A stretch of 64,000 nucleotides of DNA, taken from positions 347,248-411,247 of the forward strand of contig OOIN01000048.1 of NCBI GenBank assembly GCA_900323505.1, given 5' to 3'. Origin of the DNA: Ustilago trichophora (taxonomy: Eukaryota; Basidiomycota; Ustilaginomycetes; Ustilaginales; Ustilaginaceae). The notes beneath the pieces were generated by a model. That model saw only the letters and a list, made by a program, of their open reading frames with translations, was not told the DNA's origin and did not search any database. Shown here piece after piece: positions 10,109 through 19,635 of this stretch; position 1 is the first letter of the stretch, and the number at the start of each line of letters is the position of its first letter. The translations under genes were made by a program, and so were the position numbers.

Positions 10109-11200
10109 CTATCGAGGAGAGCGGGATCGGCGCCGACTACTACTGCTGCTGCTGCTGCTGCTGTGGTGGTGATTCGAAGCCGAGTGACCGCTACTGCGAT
10201 GTTTTCCATCCTGGTCATCGCGGTATTTGTGCCTTTCTTGATCGCGAGATGGAGGTGTTCGGGAGCGTCTGCGTGACGATCTGTTGTCTCTCTCTGTACG
10301 ATTTGGGGTGTTGGTATCGAGGATGCTGCGAGATTTCTTCATCTGCTCGTAGCGGTTTATCGCTTCTTCTGCGTCCTCCTCATCGTGGCTTCGGTGGGAT
10401 CGATGTCGTTTGTGCTCTCTCTCATCATCACCATTACGATGGCGATGCGATCGATGTCTTGCCGGAGAGCCATCGCGCCGTGACCCAGACCGACGTTGTT
10501 CTCGCTCAGCCCGAATCCGAGCTCGTTCCTCTTTCCTACGTCGCTTCTCTTCTTTCTCGTGGTGATCATCGTCATCGCTATTTTGTCTACCTTTGCCCCT
10601 TTCCTCGCGTTTAAGACGCTGGAAGTAAGACGCCATTGGATCTTCCAAGTCTTGCTCTTGCTCTATATCCTGTGCATCGTCTTGATCCACCAGTTGAGGG
10701 GCAGCATTCAAGCTCTTGACCTCAGCCTCGACCCTATTCCCTTCTTGATCCGTCACTTTGGGCTGCTTGTAACTCGCCACGTGATCCACCCTCAGCGTCC
10801 TACCCAAAACCTGGGCTCCGTTCAGATTGTCCACCGCCAGCACTGTCGAACGTTGATCTTCGTACATCAAGAATCCAAAACCTCTATGTTTACCCTTGCC
10901 CATCGGCTTTGCACTTTGCTGCTGCTGTTGCGAAGAAGAAGAAGAACCGTTTTCTCCCCCTGTCCGACTACCATCCTGCTTTTCGCCGTTCGGGTTGGCT
11001 CGGGGTAGGTTGACATCGACTACCTCGCCATACTGCGAAAAGATGGTGATGACATCGCCTTCGGTGAGATCGTACGGTAGACCACCGATGAAGATGTAGG
11101 CGGAATCTTTATACTGTTGGTGCCAAGAGGCGGAAGGATTGTTGATGGCAATGTCCAATTCGGTCTGGTTGATTCTGGTGATCTCGCGCACCACGTTCAT
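10109..11200 (-). CDS. IST3: IST3/RBMX2 (Snu17/Cwf29) RNA-binding protein of the RES complex
   Basis: 363 residues, intronless. The N-terminus MNVVREITRINQTEL and SWHQQYKDSAYIFIGGLPYD are highly characteristic of the IST3/RBMX2 family, a U2 snRNP-associated component of the spliceosomal RES (retention and splicing) complex that acts at Bact activation. The RRM shows RNP2 YIFIGG (35-40) and RNP1 KHRGFGFLMY (about 104-113). A Gly/Ser/Gln-rich insertion at about 69-99 sits inside the RRM between RNP2 and RNP1, where most homologues are compact. The C-terminal third is Arg/Ser/Asp/His-rich, RS-like. Divergent from the V-ATPase subunit C gene (361 bp between starts). Confidence 0.9.
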   Translation of the reverse strand: MNVVREITRINQTELDIAINNPSASWHQQYKDSAYIFIGGLPYDLTEGDVITIFSQYGEVVDVNLPRANPNGEKQDGSRTGGENGSSSSSQQQQQSAKPMGKGKHRGFGFLMYEDQRSTVLAVDNLNGAQVLGRTLRVDHVASYKQPKVTDQEGNRVEAEVKSLNAAPQLVDQDDAQDIEQEQDLEDPMASYFQRLKREERGKGRQNSDDDDHHEKEEKRRRKEERARIRAEREQRRSGSRRDGSPARHRSHRHRNGDDEREHKRHRSHRSHDEEDAEEAINRYEQMKKSRSILDTNTPNRTERDNRSSRRRSRTPPSRDQERHKYRDDQDGKHRSSGHSASNHHHSSSSSSSSSRRRSRSPR

Positions 11201-11561
11201 GTTCCCTGTGCGATGGGGAGCGGCTCACAGGATCTGCGTTGATGTGGGTGTGATGATATGGTGATGAAGGTGGTGTTGGGAGATGTTAGTGAGTGAGTGA
11301 GGGCTTGTGGAAATGCAAAAAATAAAGGTCGAGAAATTAAATAAAAATGAAGGATTTTGGAGAGAAAACGTGCAAAACCCCTGTCGTTTTGCGGTCGAGC
11401 CATGATTTTCCATCGCACCACCCAATTTGTCGCACCACACTTTGATTTGCGTCACGCTTGCCTCAATCTATCTCTCATCATCTTTGACACCATCATCGCA
11501 CTTTGCTTGACAGCATCTCATCTTTCATCGACATCATCTGTGCTATAACAAACCCTTCACC
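11201..11561. promoter_or_regulatory. Divergent promoter region IST3 / VMA5
   Basis: 361 bp between two divergent start codons of housekeeping genes; no TATA box recognised. CATCATC-rich leader just before the VMA5 ATG. Confidence 0.5.
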
Positions 11562-12758
11562 ATGCCCTCCGATCTGGCATACTGGATCATCTCTGTGCCT
11601 TTAGAAGATGGTGATCCGCACCGCATGTTTTCCGAGCTAGGAAGCAAGCTCCTCTCCGACGGTGGATCCGCATCCAACGATTTCGGCCAACTCCAATTCC
11701 CCCCCTTGAAAACCGGAACTTTGGAATCCCTCATCTCTCTCAGTGAAGATCTACCCAAATTCGATGGTCAATACACCCAGATCGTAGCCAAGATCATCGA
11801 CACTCTCCGCGCTTTGCTCAACAATGACGAATCTGCGCTCGCCCAGCACGTGCTGGTGAACGAGCAATCTCTGGACGATTACATGTTGGGATGGAGTTGG
11901 AATACGGGCAAATACCGTGCCGATCGAGGGTTGCGCGAGACGGTCGAATCGCTAGGAAAGGAATTGACCAGTATCGACAATGTGATGAAGCAAAAGTTGG
12001 CAAACTACAACGCTGCCAAGGGCCAACTGCAGCAACTTCAACGCAAGAAACAGGGCAACCTTTCAGTCCGTTCGCTCGCAGATGTGGTTCACAAGCAGGA
12101 CTTTGTAGATGCCCAATCCGAGTATCTCGAAACCCTCCTTGTCGCGGTACCCAAAAACAACGTCAAAGATTGGCAAGCCCGTTACGAACGGCTAACCGCC
12201 ATGGTGGTCCCACGATCTTCGCACAAGATTTCGGCGGATGAAGAGTATGCGCTGTTCAACGTCACCGTGTTTAAGAAGGTCAAGGATGAATTCATCCAGA
12301 AATGCCGCGAGGCCAAGTTCACCGTCCGAACCGATTTCTGCTGGGATGACGATCTGGTGATCCGTCAGAGGCAGGAGTTGGAGGATGCTGGGGATAGCGA
12401 AAAGGAGCTTTGGACCGAACTTTTGCGTTTGGCAAGGACCAACTTTAGCGAGGCCTATCAAGCGTTGGCGCATCTCAAAGTGGTCAGGACGTATGTCGAG
12501 AGCGTACTCAGGTACGGATTGCCCGCGGATTACTTTGGCGTTGTGGTGAGACCCAACGCAAAGAGAACAAAGGCTCTGCTAACCACGTTGATCGGTCAGT
12601 ACAGGTATCTCGACAGTTACGCTCAGAACGGCGGTAGCAAGAACAGTAACAAGAACAACGAGGCGAATGCAGGCGATGCTCCAGGAGAATACGCTCAGTT
12701 GTTGGAGGAGGAACAGTTCCCTTTCGTCCTAACGGAACAGTATATGGTGGCTGTCTGA
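11562..12758 (+). CDS. VMA5: V-type proton ATPase subunit C
   Basis: 398 residues, single exon, close to the usual 380-395. The N-terminus YWIISVPLE and the central LVAVPKNNVKDWQARYERL and VVPRSS are family hallmarks, as is the C-terminal RYGLPADYFGVVVRPN stretch. Subunit C is a peripheral stalk component of the V1 sector that bridges V1 and Vo and controls reversible disassembly of the vacuolar/endosomal proton pump. A short Asn/Ser-rich insert near residue 355 is not expected to be functional. Confidence 0.93.
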   Translation: MPSDLAYWIISVPLEDGDPHRMFSELGSKLLSDGGSASNDFGQLQFPPLKTGTLESLISLSEDLPKFDGQYTQIVAKIIDTLRALLNNDESALAQHVLVNEQSLDDYMLGWSWNTGKYRADRGLRETVESLGKELTSIDNVMKQKLANYNAAKGQLQQLQRKKQGNLSVRSLADVVHKQDFVDAQSEYLETLLVAVPKNNVKDWQARYERLTAMVVPRSSHKISADEEYALFNVTVFKKVKDEFIQKCREAKFTVRTDFCWDDDLVIRQRQELEDAGDSEKELWTELLRLARTNFSEAYQALAHLKVVRTYVESVLRYGLPADYFGVVVRPNAKRTKALLTTLIGQYRYLDSYAQNGGSKNSNKNNEANAGDAPGEYAQLLEEEQFPFVLTEQYMVAV

Positions 12759-13091
12759 TCTATCATCATGACCTAGCATACCGATCGATCTCAGGAAGGG
12801 GGGTTTCGTTCTTTCACACTTGTTTTCCCTTTTTTTATTCTTTCTTTTGTTTGTTTGCTTTTGCGAATATATACACATCTTTTGCACACATTATCTTTTT
12901 GAATGCCGAAACAACCTTTGTCATGCGATGGTCACTCGCACGTTCTGCTCTTATCCTCACATCCTAGACACACCCGTATGCACTACACCTTTGTACAAGT
13001 GTACAATATGTGAATCATCTGTTGTTATTGGCGTGATACATACGACATCAATTTTCAGATTGCATTGAGGAGGAGGGGGTTTAGGGTAGGT
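12759..13091. other. Intergenic between convergent VMA5 and SET genes
   Basis: 333 bp, T-rich, no gene seen; probably the 3' ends of two convergent genes. Confidence 0.5.
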
Positions 13092-13806
13092 TTATTGCAA
13101 GAGGTTGAGCTGTGTCTCCTTTTCCTGGTTGGATAGGGTCGAGTTGGATTCGATCTGTTGACGTTTGAGTTTCAAAATGTGTTGGTTGACAAAGTACTTT
13201 TGCAGGGTTTGCGGAGGGATCGAGTGTGCGCCGTCTATTTTACCCAGGCAGTGCGAGGCTGAACCGCAGGCACAATCAAACGGTTGAGACATCGACCATT
13301 CGGTGCTTGGATAGACTACCATCATCAAAGCATCGAGACCAAAAATGTCAGTATTTTGCTTGTTACCCCATAACTTTGGTGTAAAGGTGAGAGAGTATGG
13401 ATTGCAACTTACAGAAAGTCAAAACGTCACCCTTCCTAATATCCTTTTCCGCCTTTGCCTTCCAAGATGATTTATCCTTTGCATCACCGATGACAAAAGC
13501 TACGTTAGGATCGCAGCTATGGTTGCAATACAGCAAGTCGCTGTTGAGTTCGATGTGGGTTTCAGGTCCGGTCTGAACGGTAGAATAGCTCTTGGTAGAG
13601 GCGAAATCTGCATGCGGAGAGAAAGGGGTGATGAGGTCTCCTCGGGAGAAGTTTTGAAGAGAGATGAGATGCGAGTTGTAGGAACCGTTATTAAAAATGA
13701 CTTGAACGAGAGAGGGATGAGTGGGTTTGTGGAGTTTCGAGGCGAGGAGACCGTCACCGGCGGTTAGGTGGCCTTGGTAGGCGGAGGTTGGAGCGGCGGT
13801 GGTCAT
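13092..13806 (-). CDS. Small SET-domain protein with post-SET motif
   Basis: Two exons on the minus strand, 13413-13806 and 13092-13315, give 205 residues. The 97-nt intron runs from GTAAGT to GGTAG with a TACTGAC branch site; the splice rebuilds KGDVLTFFYPSTEW, the expected end of a SET fold. NHSCDPN (95-101) is the SET cofactor/knot motif, and FDCACGSASHCLGKI (about 144-158) is a post-SET Cys cluster. Such short SET proteins are common in fungi and usually unassigned; lysine methyltransferase activity is inferred, the target unknown. The N-terminal SET half is short (no pre-SET). Start chosen at the first ATG of the conserved frame. Confidence 0.75.
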
Positions 13807-14490
13807 TGTTGCTGCGGATCTGGAAGAGATCGATGAGGAGGGGGCAAAGATGGATGAAAGAAGGAAAAGAAAAAAAAAAAAAAGGAAGGAAAGAGGAGAA
13901 GAAGAGAAGGAAAAGAAAGCAAAGCAAAGGAAGGGAGGAGTTGGAAGGAGCAACAAGCCACGAATGGAAGACCCGGAGAAACCGAGTGGAGCACAACACT
14001 GTCTGTGTTGTTGAAAGAGAACGGGGATGCGAGGGGCAAGAACGCGGGCTGTGCACATGTCACCCACACCCAACAACGAAACACAAAGAAGCGATTCATC
14101 CAGTGTATTTGTTCATGTCGATCCACCTTCGGCTACCAACTCCGCCCATCACCTCGCCAATCCCCCCTCCTCGCTCTCCTCGAGTCCTCCTCACTTGAGT
14201 CCTCCTCATGCTGACTCTGACCCCCTTCTGAACCCTCTTTTCTTCACAAGAGAAGACAACTAAAGTAGGTGATGGGACACCACGATTGAAAACAAAGAAT
14301 GCAAAACTTCAGTGCACGAGTATGATTGCGTACGGAGCGTGACACAGGTGTCGTGCGATCTCCCACCATACAAAAGCCAGCGTCCAGGGTGTCACGGAGC
14401 GGACTCAGGCCCGGTTTCATCGACGCTTCCGGTCAAGCCGGTGAAGGATCAAACAGACGCACAGACGGTCTTCTTCCAATCGTGCGATAA
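13807..14490. other. Region upstream of the SET and TPT1-like genes
   Basis: Holds the SET-gene promoter with an A/G-rich tract (13858-13935) and a 68-residue Ser/Pro-rich frame at 14057-14263 that has no family match. Any 5' exon of the TPT1-like gene should lie here, but I could not find one. A GTAGGT possible donor is at 14266. Confidence 0.45.
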
Positions 14491-14952
14491 ATTACGTTGA
14501 AGAATCTGCATCTGTTGAAAGTTGGATCCTCAGAGGAAGAAGAGCATGAGGATGATGCGCTAGCAGGGGAGATCGATGCAAAGCTGAACCTCACCCAGGA
14601 GCAAGAACAAGTGGTAGAAGTCATTCATGGAACATACCAAGCCGCCTGGCAGGAAATCCTCTCTTCTGGCGGTCTGAAACCAATGACACGAACCCACATC
14701 CACTTGGCAAAGGGCAAGTTCGGACAAGAAGGGGTCATCTCCGGCATGAGAAAGTCGGCAAATAGGTTGATATTCGTCGATATCAAAAAGGCGATCAAGG
14801 ACGGTATCCGATTCGAGTTGTCGAGCAATGGAGTCGTGCTGACGCCAGGAGCGGAGGGAAGTGGATTGTTGGAGGTAAAGTACTTTACTAGGGTGGAGGA
14901 TCAGAAGGGTCAGATTGTTTGGGAGCCTTCTGGAGAAAAACCTTCAGAGTAG
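14491..14952 (+). CDS. TPT1: tRNA 2'-phosphotransferase (TPT1/KptA), C-terminal domain only; 5' end unresolved
   Basis: The open frame follows an in-frame TAA at 14488-14490 and has no ATG before the conserved domain, so it needs an upstream exon or is a remnant. The C-terminal ART-like half of TPT1 is well preserved: HGTYQAAWQEIL, GLKPMTRTHIHLA, GVISGMR, LIFVDI, SNGVVLTPG, KYF. TPT1 transfers the splice-junction 2'-phosphate of ligated tRNA to NAD+. The N-terminal half of the family (LLRHG motif, NDKQRF-like stretch, RAxQGH segment), which carries several catalytic residues, was not found in any upstream frame. Instead there is an acidic linker (SSEEEEHEDD). The C-terminal part shows no decay, which argues for a hidden 5' exon. 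Adjacent to SEN54, same strand. Confidence 0.65.
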   Translation: MTLKNLHLLKVGSSEEEEHEDDALAGEIDAKLNLTQEQEQVVEVIHGTYQAAWQEILSSGGLKPMTRTHIHLAKGKFGQEGVISGMRKSANRLIFVDIKKAIKDGIRFELSSNGVVLTPGAEGSGLLEVKYFTRVEDQKGQIVWEPSGEKPSE

Positions 14953-15266
14953 AGCTGCAAAATATAGATGCATTGCAAAAAGTTCAAGTTAAGGCAATGT
15001 GATTCTTGTCTGAACGAGCTTCGAGATCATGTCGAAGAGTTGGCGCGGTGCGGTGGTGATTTCAGGGTCCAACCTTGGTTTTTGTTTTTCTTCTTCTTCT
15101 TCTTGTGTGTTGAGATGCAACGGTGAATTTTTTTAAGGCGCGGATTTCCTCCACCTCTGCCCTTCATTTTTGGCGAACAGGCCAGTCGCCTTCTACTGTT
15201 TCTTCATCACCACCACTCCATCATCATCGCTCTCAGCTTCCTCTGAAGGGGTGAACGGATCCCACC
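14953..15266. promoter_or_regulatory. SEN54 upstream region
   Basis: 314 bp between TPT1-like stop and SEN54 ATG; contains a TTC run (15090-15102). No gene seen. Confidence 0.45.
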
Positions 15267-17480
15267 ATGGCGCCTCCAACAACGCCAAAGCGCCTCTCAG
15301 AAGCGGCATCCTCCTCGTCCCCACTGGCGAGGTCCAGCCGCACCCCTCCAACCCCGGCCACACCATCCCCCTTCACCGTCGAACAAGACATGGACGATCC
15401 CACCGCCACACCCACCTCGTACATCCGATCCAACACTCGCACCTCCTCCACCGCTACCTCCACTGCACCGCCTCCTCAGAACGACGACTCTGATGGCGAA
15501 GATGAAGCGCCCGACTACCTTCGACTCCTCTCGACGCTGAATCCCAAATCCAAATCTTCCTCTGCCACAAGCGGCGGTATCGTGATCCCCAAGAGAGGCG
15601 AGAAGGATTTCGAACCAACCGGATTCGGTGGTCAGTCCAAGCTGTTGGAGCGAAGCAGAGAGGCCATGTTTCAGGCGGTCTCGGGAGAGAGGAGAGTAGG
15701 ATCTCGTTCGTTGGTAAGGGCGATCTGGGATGCGAAAACGCGAAGGGCGAGGTTGTTGGATGTCCAGGGCAAGATCTTTGAAACTGTCGGAGTGATTCGA
15801 AGGGAACAGATGATGGACAAAGAGACAGGAAAGATGGTGACAAAGGCTTGGAACGAGTTGCTGCCCGAAGAGGCGCTCTTCTTGGCCGAGAGGGGCAGCT
15901 TGCAGATTTACGAAAGAGCTGAAGCAGAAACAAACCAAGAGGAAGAGGTTTTGGCGCCCATGTCTCTCCAACAGGCTTTCGCTGCGCTTATGCTACCTGC
16001 CGAAGAAGGAAAAGGGGAGGATGAACCGTTGACCAGGGAAGCCTACCTGATCTATGCCTATCTCAAACGGCTTGGCTATGTCGTGCAGAGGGCGAGCATC
16101 GTGGATGCCGTGCGAGCGGCTCCTATCTCGGCCTCGGCGCTGGCCAAGACGAATCAGTCCAACTCGTTTACACAGGATCAGATGAAAGCGCAAGGCGTGA
16201 TTGCGGACCCAGAGAGACCGATCAAATTGGTGACGATCTGGGATGCGTTGCTGTACATCCCGAGAAGGATCGCTCAGCTGGGTGGGGATGCAGCCAGGGC
16301 AGTATTCAGATGGATGCAGTGGGTGTGGCGCAAGACGATCGCTCGAGCTATTGCGATGATCGCTGCGGTGGCGACGAGAGTTTTGCGTTCGGGTAGAAGC
16401 GCGAATGCCGGCAGCCTTGGATTGGGGCTTGGATTGAAGGCAAGGGAAGATGGAAGGCGATTCTTGGGCGAAAAAGGTGCTGTAGAATGGGATAGCTACG
16501 ACGCTGTGTTTTCTTCGCTCCAGATCGTACCTTCTGGCCACGACTTTTGGCTTCCCTCGACCTCTTGTTCAACCACAGCCGAAGCTGCTTCGACAATCCA
16601 ACAACCGCTCGGATCCGAATCTCGACCAGACTCAAACCTAGCCCCTTTCTACTACGCCTGGCGACCGGCCACGCTCTATCGCAAGTCTCACCCACCGCCA
16701 CCCGAGTTCCGCATTGTGATCCTCAACGCGCGCACGACACCTTTACCGTCGATTTGGCAGTTCGAATCGATCTTTGCCCAGATCCCTATCCCCGGTTCTG
16801 ACCAGGAGCTGTTTGGCACCATCGGCGGGCCAGGCGGCGATCATGGAGAATCGCCCAGCATGTCAGAAGCAGACTTGAAAGAGCGCCTAGAGTACGAGAA
16901 GCAACTCAAAGCGTCGAACGAGGCCAAGAATCGGGCTGCGTATGGAAAGTTTAGCGAAGGAAAGCAAAAGTATCTGCGTGAAAAGGCGGCGTTGCGACAG
17001 GCTGCGGCTGCAGAGAGAAGGGCCAATGCAGCGAGTCAAGCGGGATGGTGGAAGAGGGTGGTAGATAGCGGTGTTGGAAGGGCACTGATCAAGGTGCTGT
17101 TGCTCGACTTTAGGTTGCTGAAGATGGTGGCGAAGGTGTTTAGACATTGCCCGCCCGGTTGTTGGTCAGAGAAAGGGAGGTTCAGCAATCATGGTAGGGG
17201 AGGTGGAAAGTTCAAAGGAAGAAACAATGGCAGTGTTGGAGAGAGTACTGGCAGGGGTGGACGTGGGAATCCTTTCCCACCCTTAAAGGCGGGCAGAAGA
17301 ACGGTGGTGGTGGCAGTGGTGGACGGCAGCATTACCACACTGTTGCGCTTCGGAGAGTCCGACTTTGCCCATTGGGCACTGTACAGTACCCAGACTCAGC
17401 CGCAGTCGCAACAGCAGCAGCAGCAAAAGGCAGGCGAGGAAAAGGAGGCCGAGAATCAAGCTTCGACACAGATCCAGTAA
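15267..17480 (+). CDS. SEN54: tRNA-splicing endonuclease subunit SEN54
   Basis: 737 residues, one exon, ATG in a CCACCATGG context. The N-terminal Ser/Thr/Pro-rich stretch (1-100) precedes the conserved domain with VIPKRGEKDFEPTG, SREAMFQAVSGER, LLPEEALFLAERGSL, SLQQAF and LIYAYLKRLGYVVQR, diagnostic of SEN54. The C-terminal half keeps HPPPPEFRIVILNAR and RTVVVAVVDGSITTLLRFGE, the conserved end of the family. SEN54 is a structural subunit that pairs with the catalytic SEN2 in the heterotetramer cutting tRNA introns. The size exceeds the yeast protein because of low-complexity inserts (Ala/Arg-rich 560-600, Gly-rich 640-670, Gln run at the end). Confidence 0.9.
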   Translation: MAPPTTPKRLSEAASSSSPLARSSRTPPTPATPSPFTVEQDMDDPTATPTSYIRSNTRTSSTATSTAPPPQNDDSDGEDEAPDYLRLLSTLNPKSKSSSATSGGIVIPKRGEKDFEPTGFGGQSKLLERSREAMFQAVSGERRVGSRSLVRAIWDAKTRRARLLDVQGKIFETVGVIRREQMMDKETGKMVTKAWNELLPEEALFLAERGSLQIYERAEAETNQEEEVLAPMSLQQAFAALMLPAEEGKGEDEPLTREAYLIYAYLKRLGYVVQRASIVDAVRAAPISASALAKTNQSNSFTQDQMKAQGVIADPERPIKLVTIWDALLYIPRRIAQLGGDAARAVFRWMQWVWRKTIARAIAMIAAVATRVLRSGRSANAGSLGLGLGLKAREDGRRFLGEKGAVEWDSYDAVFSSLQIVPSGHDFWLPSTSCSTTAEAASTIQQPLGSESRPDSNLAPFYYAWRPATLYRKSHPPPPEFRIVILNARTTPLPSIWQFESIFAQIPIPGSDQELFGTIGGPGGDHGESPSMSEADLKERLEYEKQLKASNEAKNRAAYGKFSEGKQKYLREKAALRQAAAAERRANAASQAGWWKRVVDSGVGRALIKVLLLDFRLLKMVAKVFRHCPPGCWSEKGRFSNHGRGGGKFKGRNNGSVGESTGRGGRGNPFPPLKAGRRTVVVAVVDGSITTLLRFGESDFAHWALYSTQTQPQSQQQQQQKAGEEKEAENQASTQIQ

Positions 17481-17617
17481 TCACACGCCCTATCCATTTT
17501 TCAACTCTCAGTGTTGGGTCAAGTGTTGTGATGATGATAATATGGTTGCAATGGTGATCAATTGACCCTTTACATTGACGCAAGTGAAGTTGAGCAGACA
17601 GGGCGGGTGGGAAAGCT
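17481..17617. other. Short convergent intergenic region
   Basis: 137 bp between the SEN54 and methyltransferase stop codons; no distinct feature. Confidence 0.4.
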
Positions 17618-18679
17618 TCACTTTTTGGAAAAAAGATAGTGACCAACACCCCATTCGTTACCGCCGTTGGTAGCAAAGAACTCTGCGCAGGCCAAGTAGA
17701 AGATCCTAAACCTGTAAAAAGTCTTTTCGCCCTCGATCTCGCTGCTTCCCTTTTTGGCGGCATCCTTTCGAAGCAGCTTGACCGAGTTGTGCTTTTTCTG
17801 GTTGGCATCCTGGGTTACCAACCAATCCTCGCACGTCTTTGCGTAGTGGTTGCCGTTGATCCACCAGCTGTCTTCCAGCGTGACGTGCTGCTGGAAGTGT
17901 TGGAAGAGGTCGAAACTGGGCATGGTTCCACCGCTGAAAAAGTTTTGAGCCATCCAACCGTCGTCCTCTTCAAAGTGGTACGGTGTAGTACGATGGCAGA
18001 AGATGTGGATGAAAAGTCGAGATTCACCACCGTCTTTCAACCACGAGGAGACCTTGCGGAAGAGTTCGGCGTAGTTCTTCATGTGTTCAAACATTTCGAT
18101 GCTCAAGATGCGATCAAACGAGCCTTGGGGGAAAGCGTAGGTCTTGACATCACCCGTGTGAACTTCGAGATTCTTGAATCCTTTCGAGGCGGCAATCGAG
18201 TCAATGTAGATCTTTTGGGTGCGCGAGTTGGAGAGCGATCGAATGCGCGAGTTTGGATATCTCTCTGCCAGATACAACGACAAGGAACCCCAACCACAAC
18301 CCAAATCGAGCACATCTTGACCATCTTTCAACCCCGCCTTCTCGCAGTACGAGTTGAGCATGGCTTCCTCGGCTTGATCGAGCGATTCCTTGCCAGTGGT
18401 GTAGAGACAGCACGAGTACTTTGCACGTTTGCCGAGACACGAGAGCATGAATCCGGTGTCGACTTCGTAGTGCTGCTCGTTGGCCTTGTCCTGTTCGATG
18501 GCGATCTCGCGCGTCTTGAGCGAACGGATGTATTCCTTTTTGATCTCCCAGTGCTTGCCGAAATCGTCTTCGGGCTTGGCAAGACTACGAATGCGCTGTG
18601 CATTCAGCAGGCGGATCGCCCGACGAAGAACCACGTCGGGGAGGTAACCGCGGTCGAGTAGCTCATAGACCTGGTTCAT
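17618..18679 (-). CDS. SAM-dependent methyltransferase, cyclopropane-fatty-acid-synthase / coclaurine N-methyltransferase-like
   Basis: 353 residues from the ATG at 18679; the frame opens further upstream only through a TTG. Motif I VLDLGCGWGSL (123-133), the upstream KYSCCLYTTGKESLDQAEEAML segment, and IEMFEHMKNYAELF are typical of the CFA-synthase superfamily of class I methyltransferases. The fungal/plant branch includes proteins resembling coclaurine N-methyltransferase, with acceptors ranging from lipids to small amines, so the substrate is unknown. The C-terminus (FRIFYLACAEFFATNGGNEWGVGHYLF) is a well-conserved family ending. Confidence 0.82.
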   Translation of the reverse strand: MNQVYELLDRGYLPDVVLRRAIRLLNAQRIRSLAKPEDDFGKHWEIKKEYIRSLKTREIAIEQDKANEQHYEVDTGFMLSCLGKRAKYSCCLYTTGKESLDQAEEAMLNSYCEKAGLKDGQDVLDLGCGWGSLSLYLAERYPNSRIRSLSNSRTQKIYIDSIAASKGFKNLEVHTGDVKTYAFPQGSFDRILSIEMFEHMKNYAELFRKVSSWLKDGGESRLFIHIFCHRTTPYHFEEDDGWMAQNFFSGGTMPSFDLFQHFQQHVTLEDSWWINGNHYAKTCEDWLVTQDANQKKHNSVKLLRKDAAKKGSSEIEGEKTFYRFRIFYLACAEFFATNGGNEWGVGHYLFSKK

Positions 18680-19635
18680 TTTGGGATCGGATGGCGTGGG
18701 AAAGGAAAAGCGATGATGGTAGCAAGTCGACAGCAGAGACGGATGCACCGATAGGAGCAGAGACAAGAAGGATCGACAACACTCTGCTTTTGTGGTGAGC
18801 TGTTCCCTTTCTCAGGGTCCATCCACACTGTTTCACGTCAGCTTTTGTTCGGCTTCTGTCAAAAGCGAAATGAGCTTGGAATTGAACTGGCTGCGCACGG
18901 TCTTAGCTAACTCTGCTTCTGTTCGGCTCTGTCGAGAGAGATAGAGAGAGAGAGAAAGAGAGAGTAAAGAGAGACAGACACAAGGCGGGCGTCGGATCAT
19001 GCGATTCCCTCAGACACTGCATTGACATCCGCGGATCGGAAGCTGCACCTTTTGCTGCACCTCTTGCATTTCACAGCACGCGTCACTTTTCCGGATTCCG
19101 AACCCAAAACCCAAAATCGAATTGAATCTGTACAACTCACAAGCCTTAACAACTTGCTGTTTTTTTTTTTTTTTTTGTCTTTCGCCAAGGTGTGTTGTTG
19201 TTGTTGTTGTTGTCGTGACTGCTTGACCGAATAGAGCCGCTTGTTGATTGCAGAACTCAGTCACACATTACTGTATTCGTTCGGCCAATTTCCTGGCTTT
19301 TGCAAGATCCTGCAGGGTGAGAGAGCAAGAGGGATCCAAGTGCTTCCGCCAAACACGGCTTATGCTGACCATCCGCAAGGTCACACTGCAGATAGGGTTT
19401 TCGCTTAGCCGCCTTGGGCTCTATACAGAGGTCGGCCCGACTTGATTTTTTTTCTTTTCTTTTTGTTGCCTTTGCGGGTTGCTCGTCATCATTCCATCAT
19501 TCGACCACATCGATACCGTGACGCCCTCCTTCATCTATTCGGATTGTTTCCGATGGTGTAAGACTCACGACAAAAGCGTGTGGAGAGACCGCTGCTCACC
19601 GCAAGCTCTATCACGCTCTGGGGTCTACTGCAGCC
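18680..19635. promoter_or_regulatory. Divergent region between methyltransferase and ArAE-type transporter
   Basis: 956 bp with no supported gene. It contains a GA-rich microsatellite (18931-18978), a 17-nt poly(T) (19160-19176) and a GTT repeat (19193-19213). Both genes' promoters should be here. Confidence 0.5.

Noticed and set aside
14057..14263. Ser/Pro-rich 68-codon frame before the TPT1-like gene
   Set aside because: Considered as the missing 5' exon but it has no LRHG or other TPT1 motif and ends with TAA before the GTAGGT donor.
17639..18661. 340-codon plus-strand frame
   Set aside because: Antisense to the methyltransferase with no family match.
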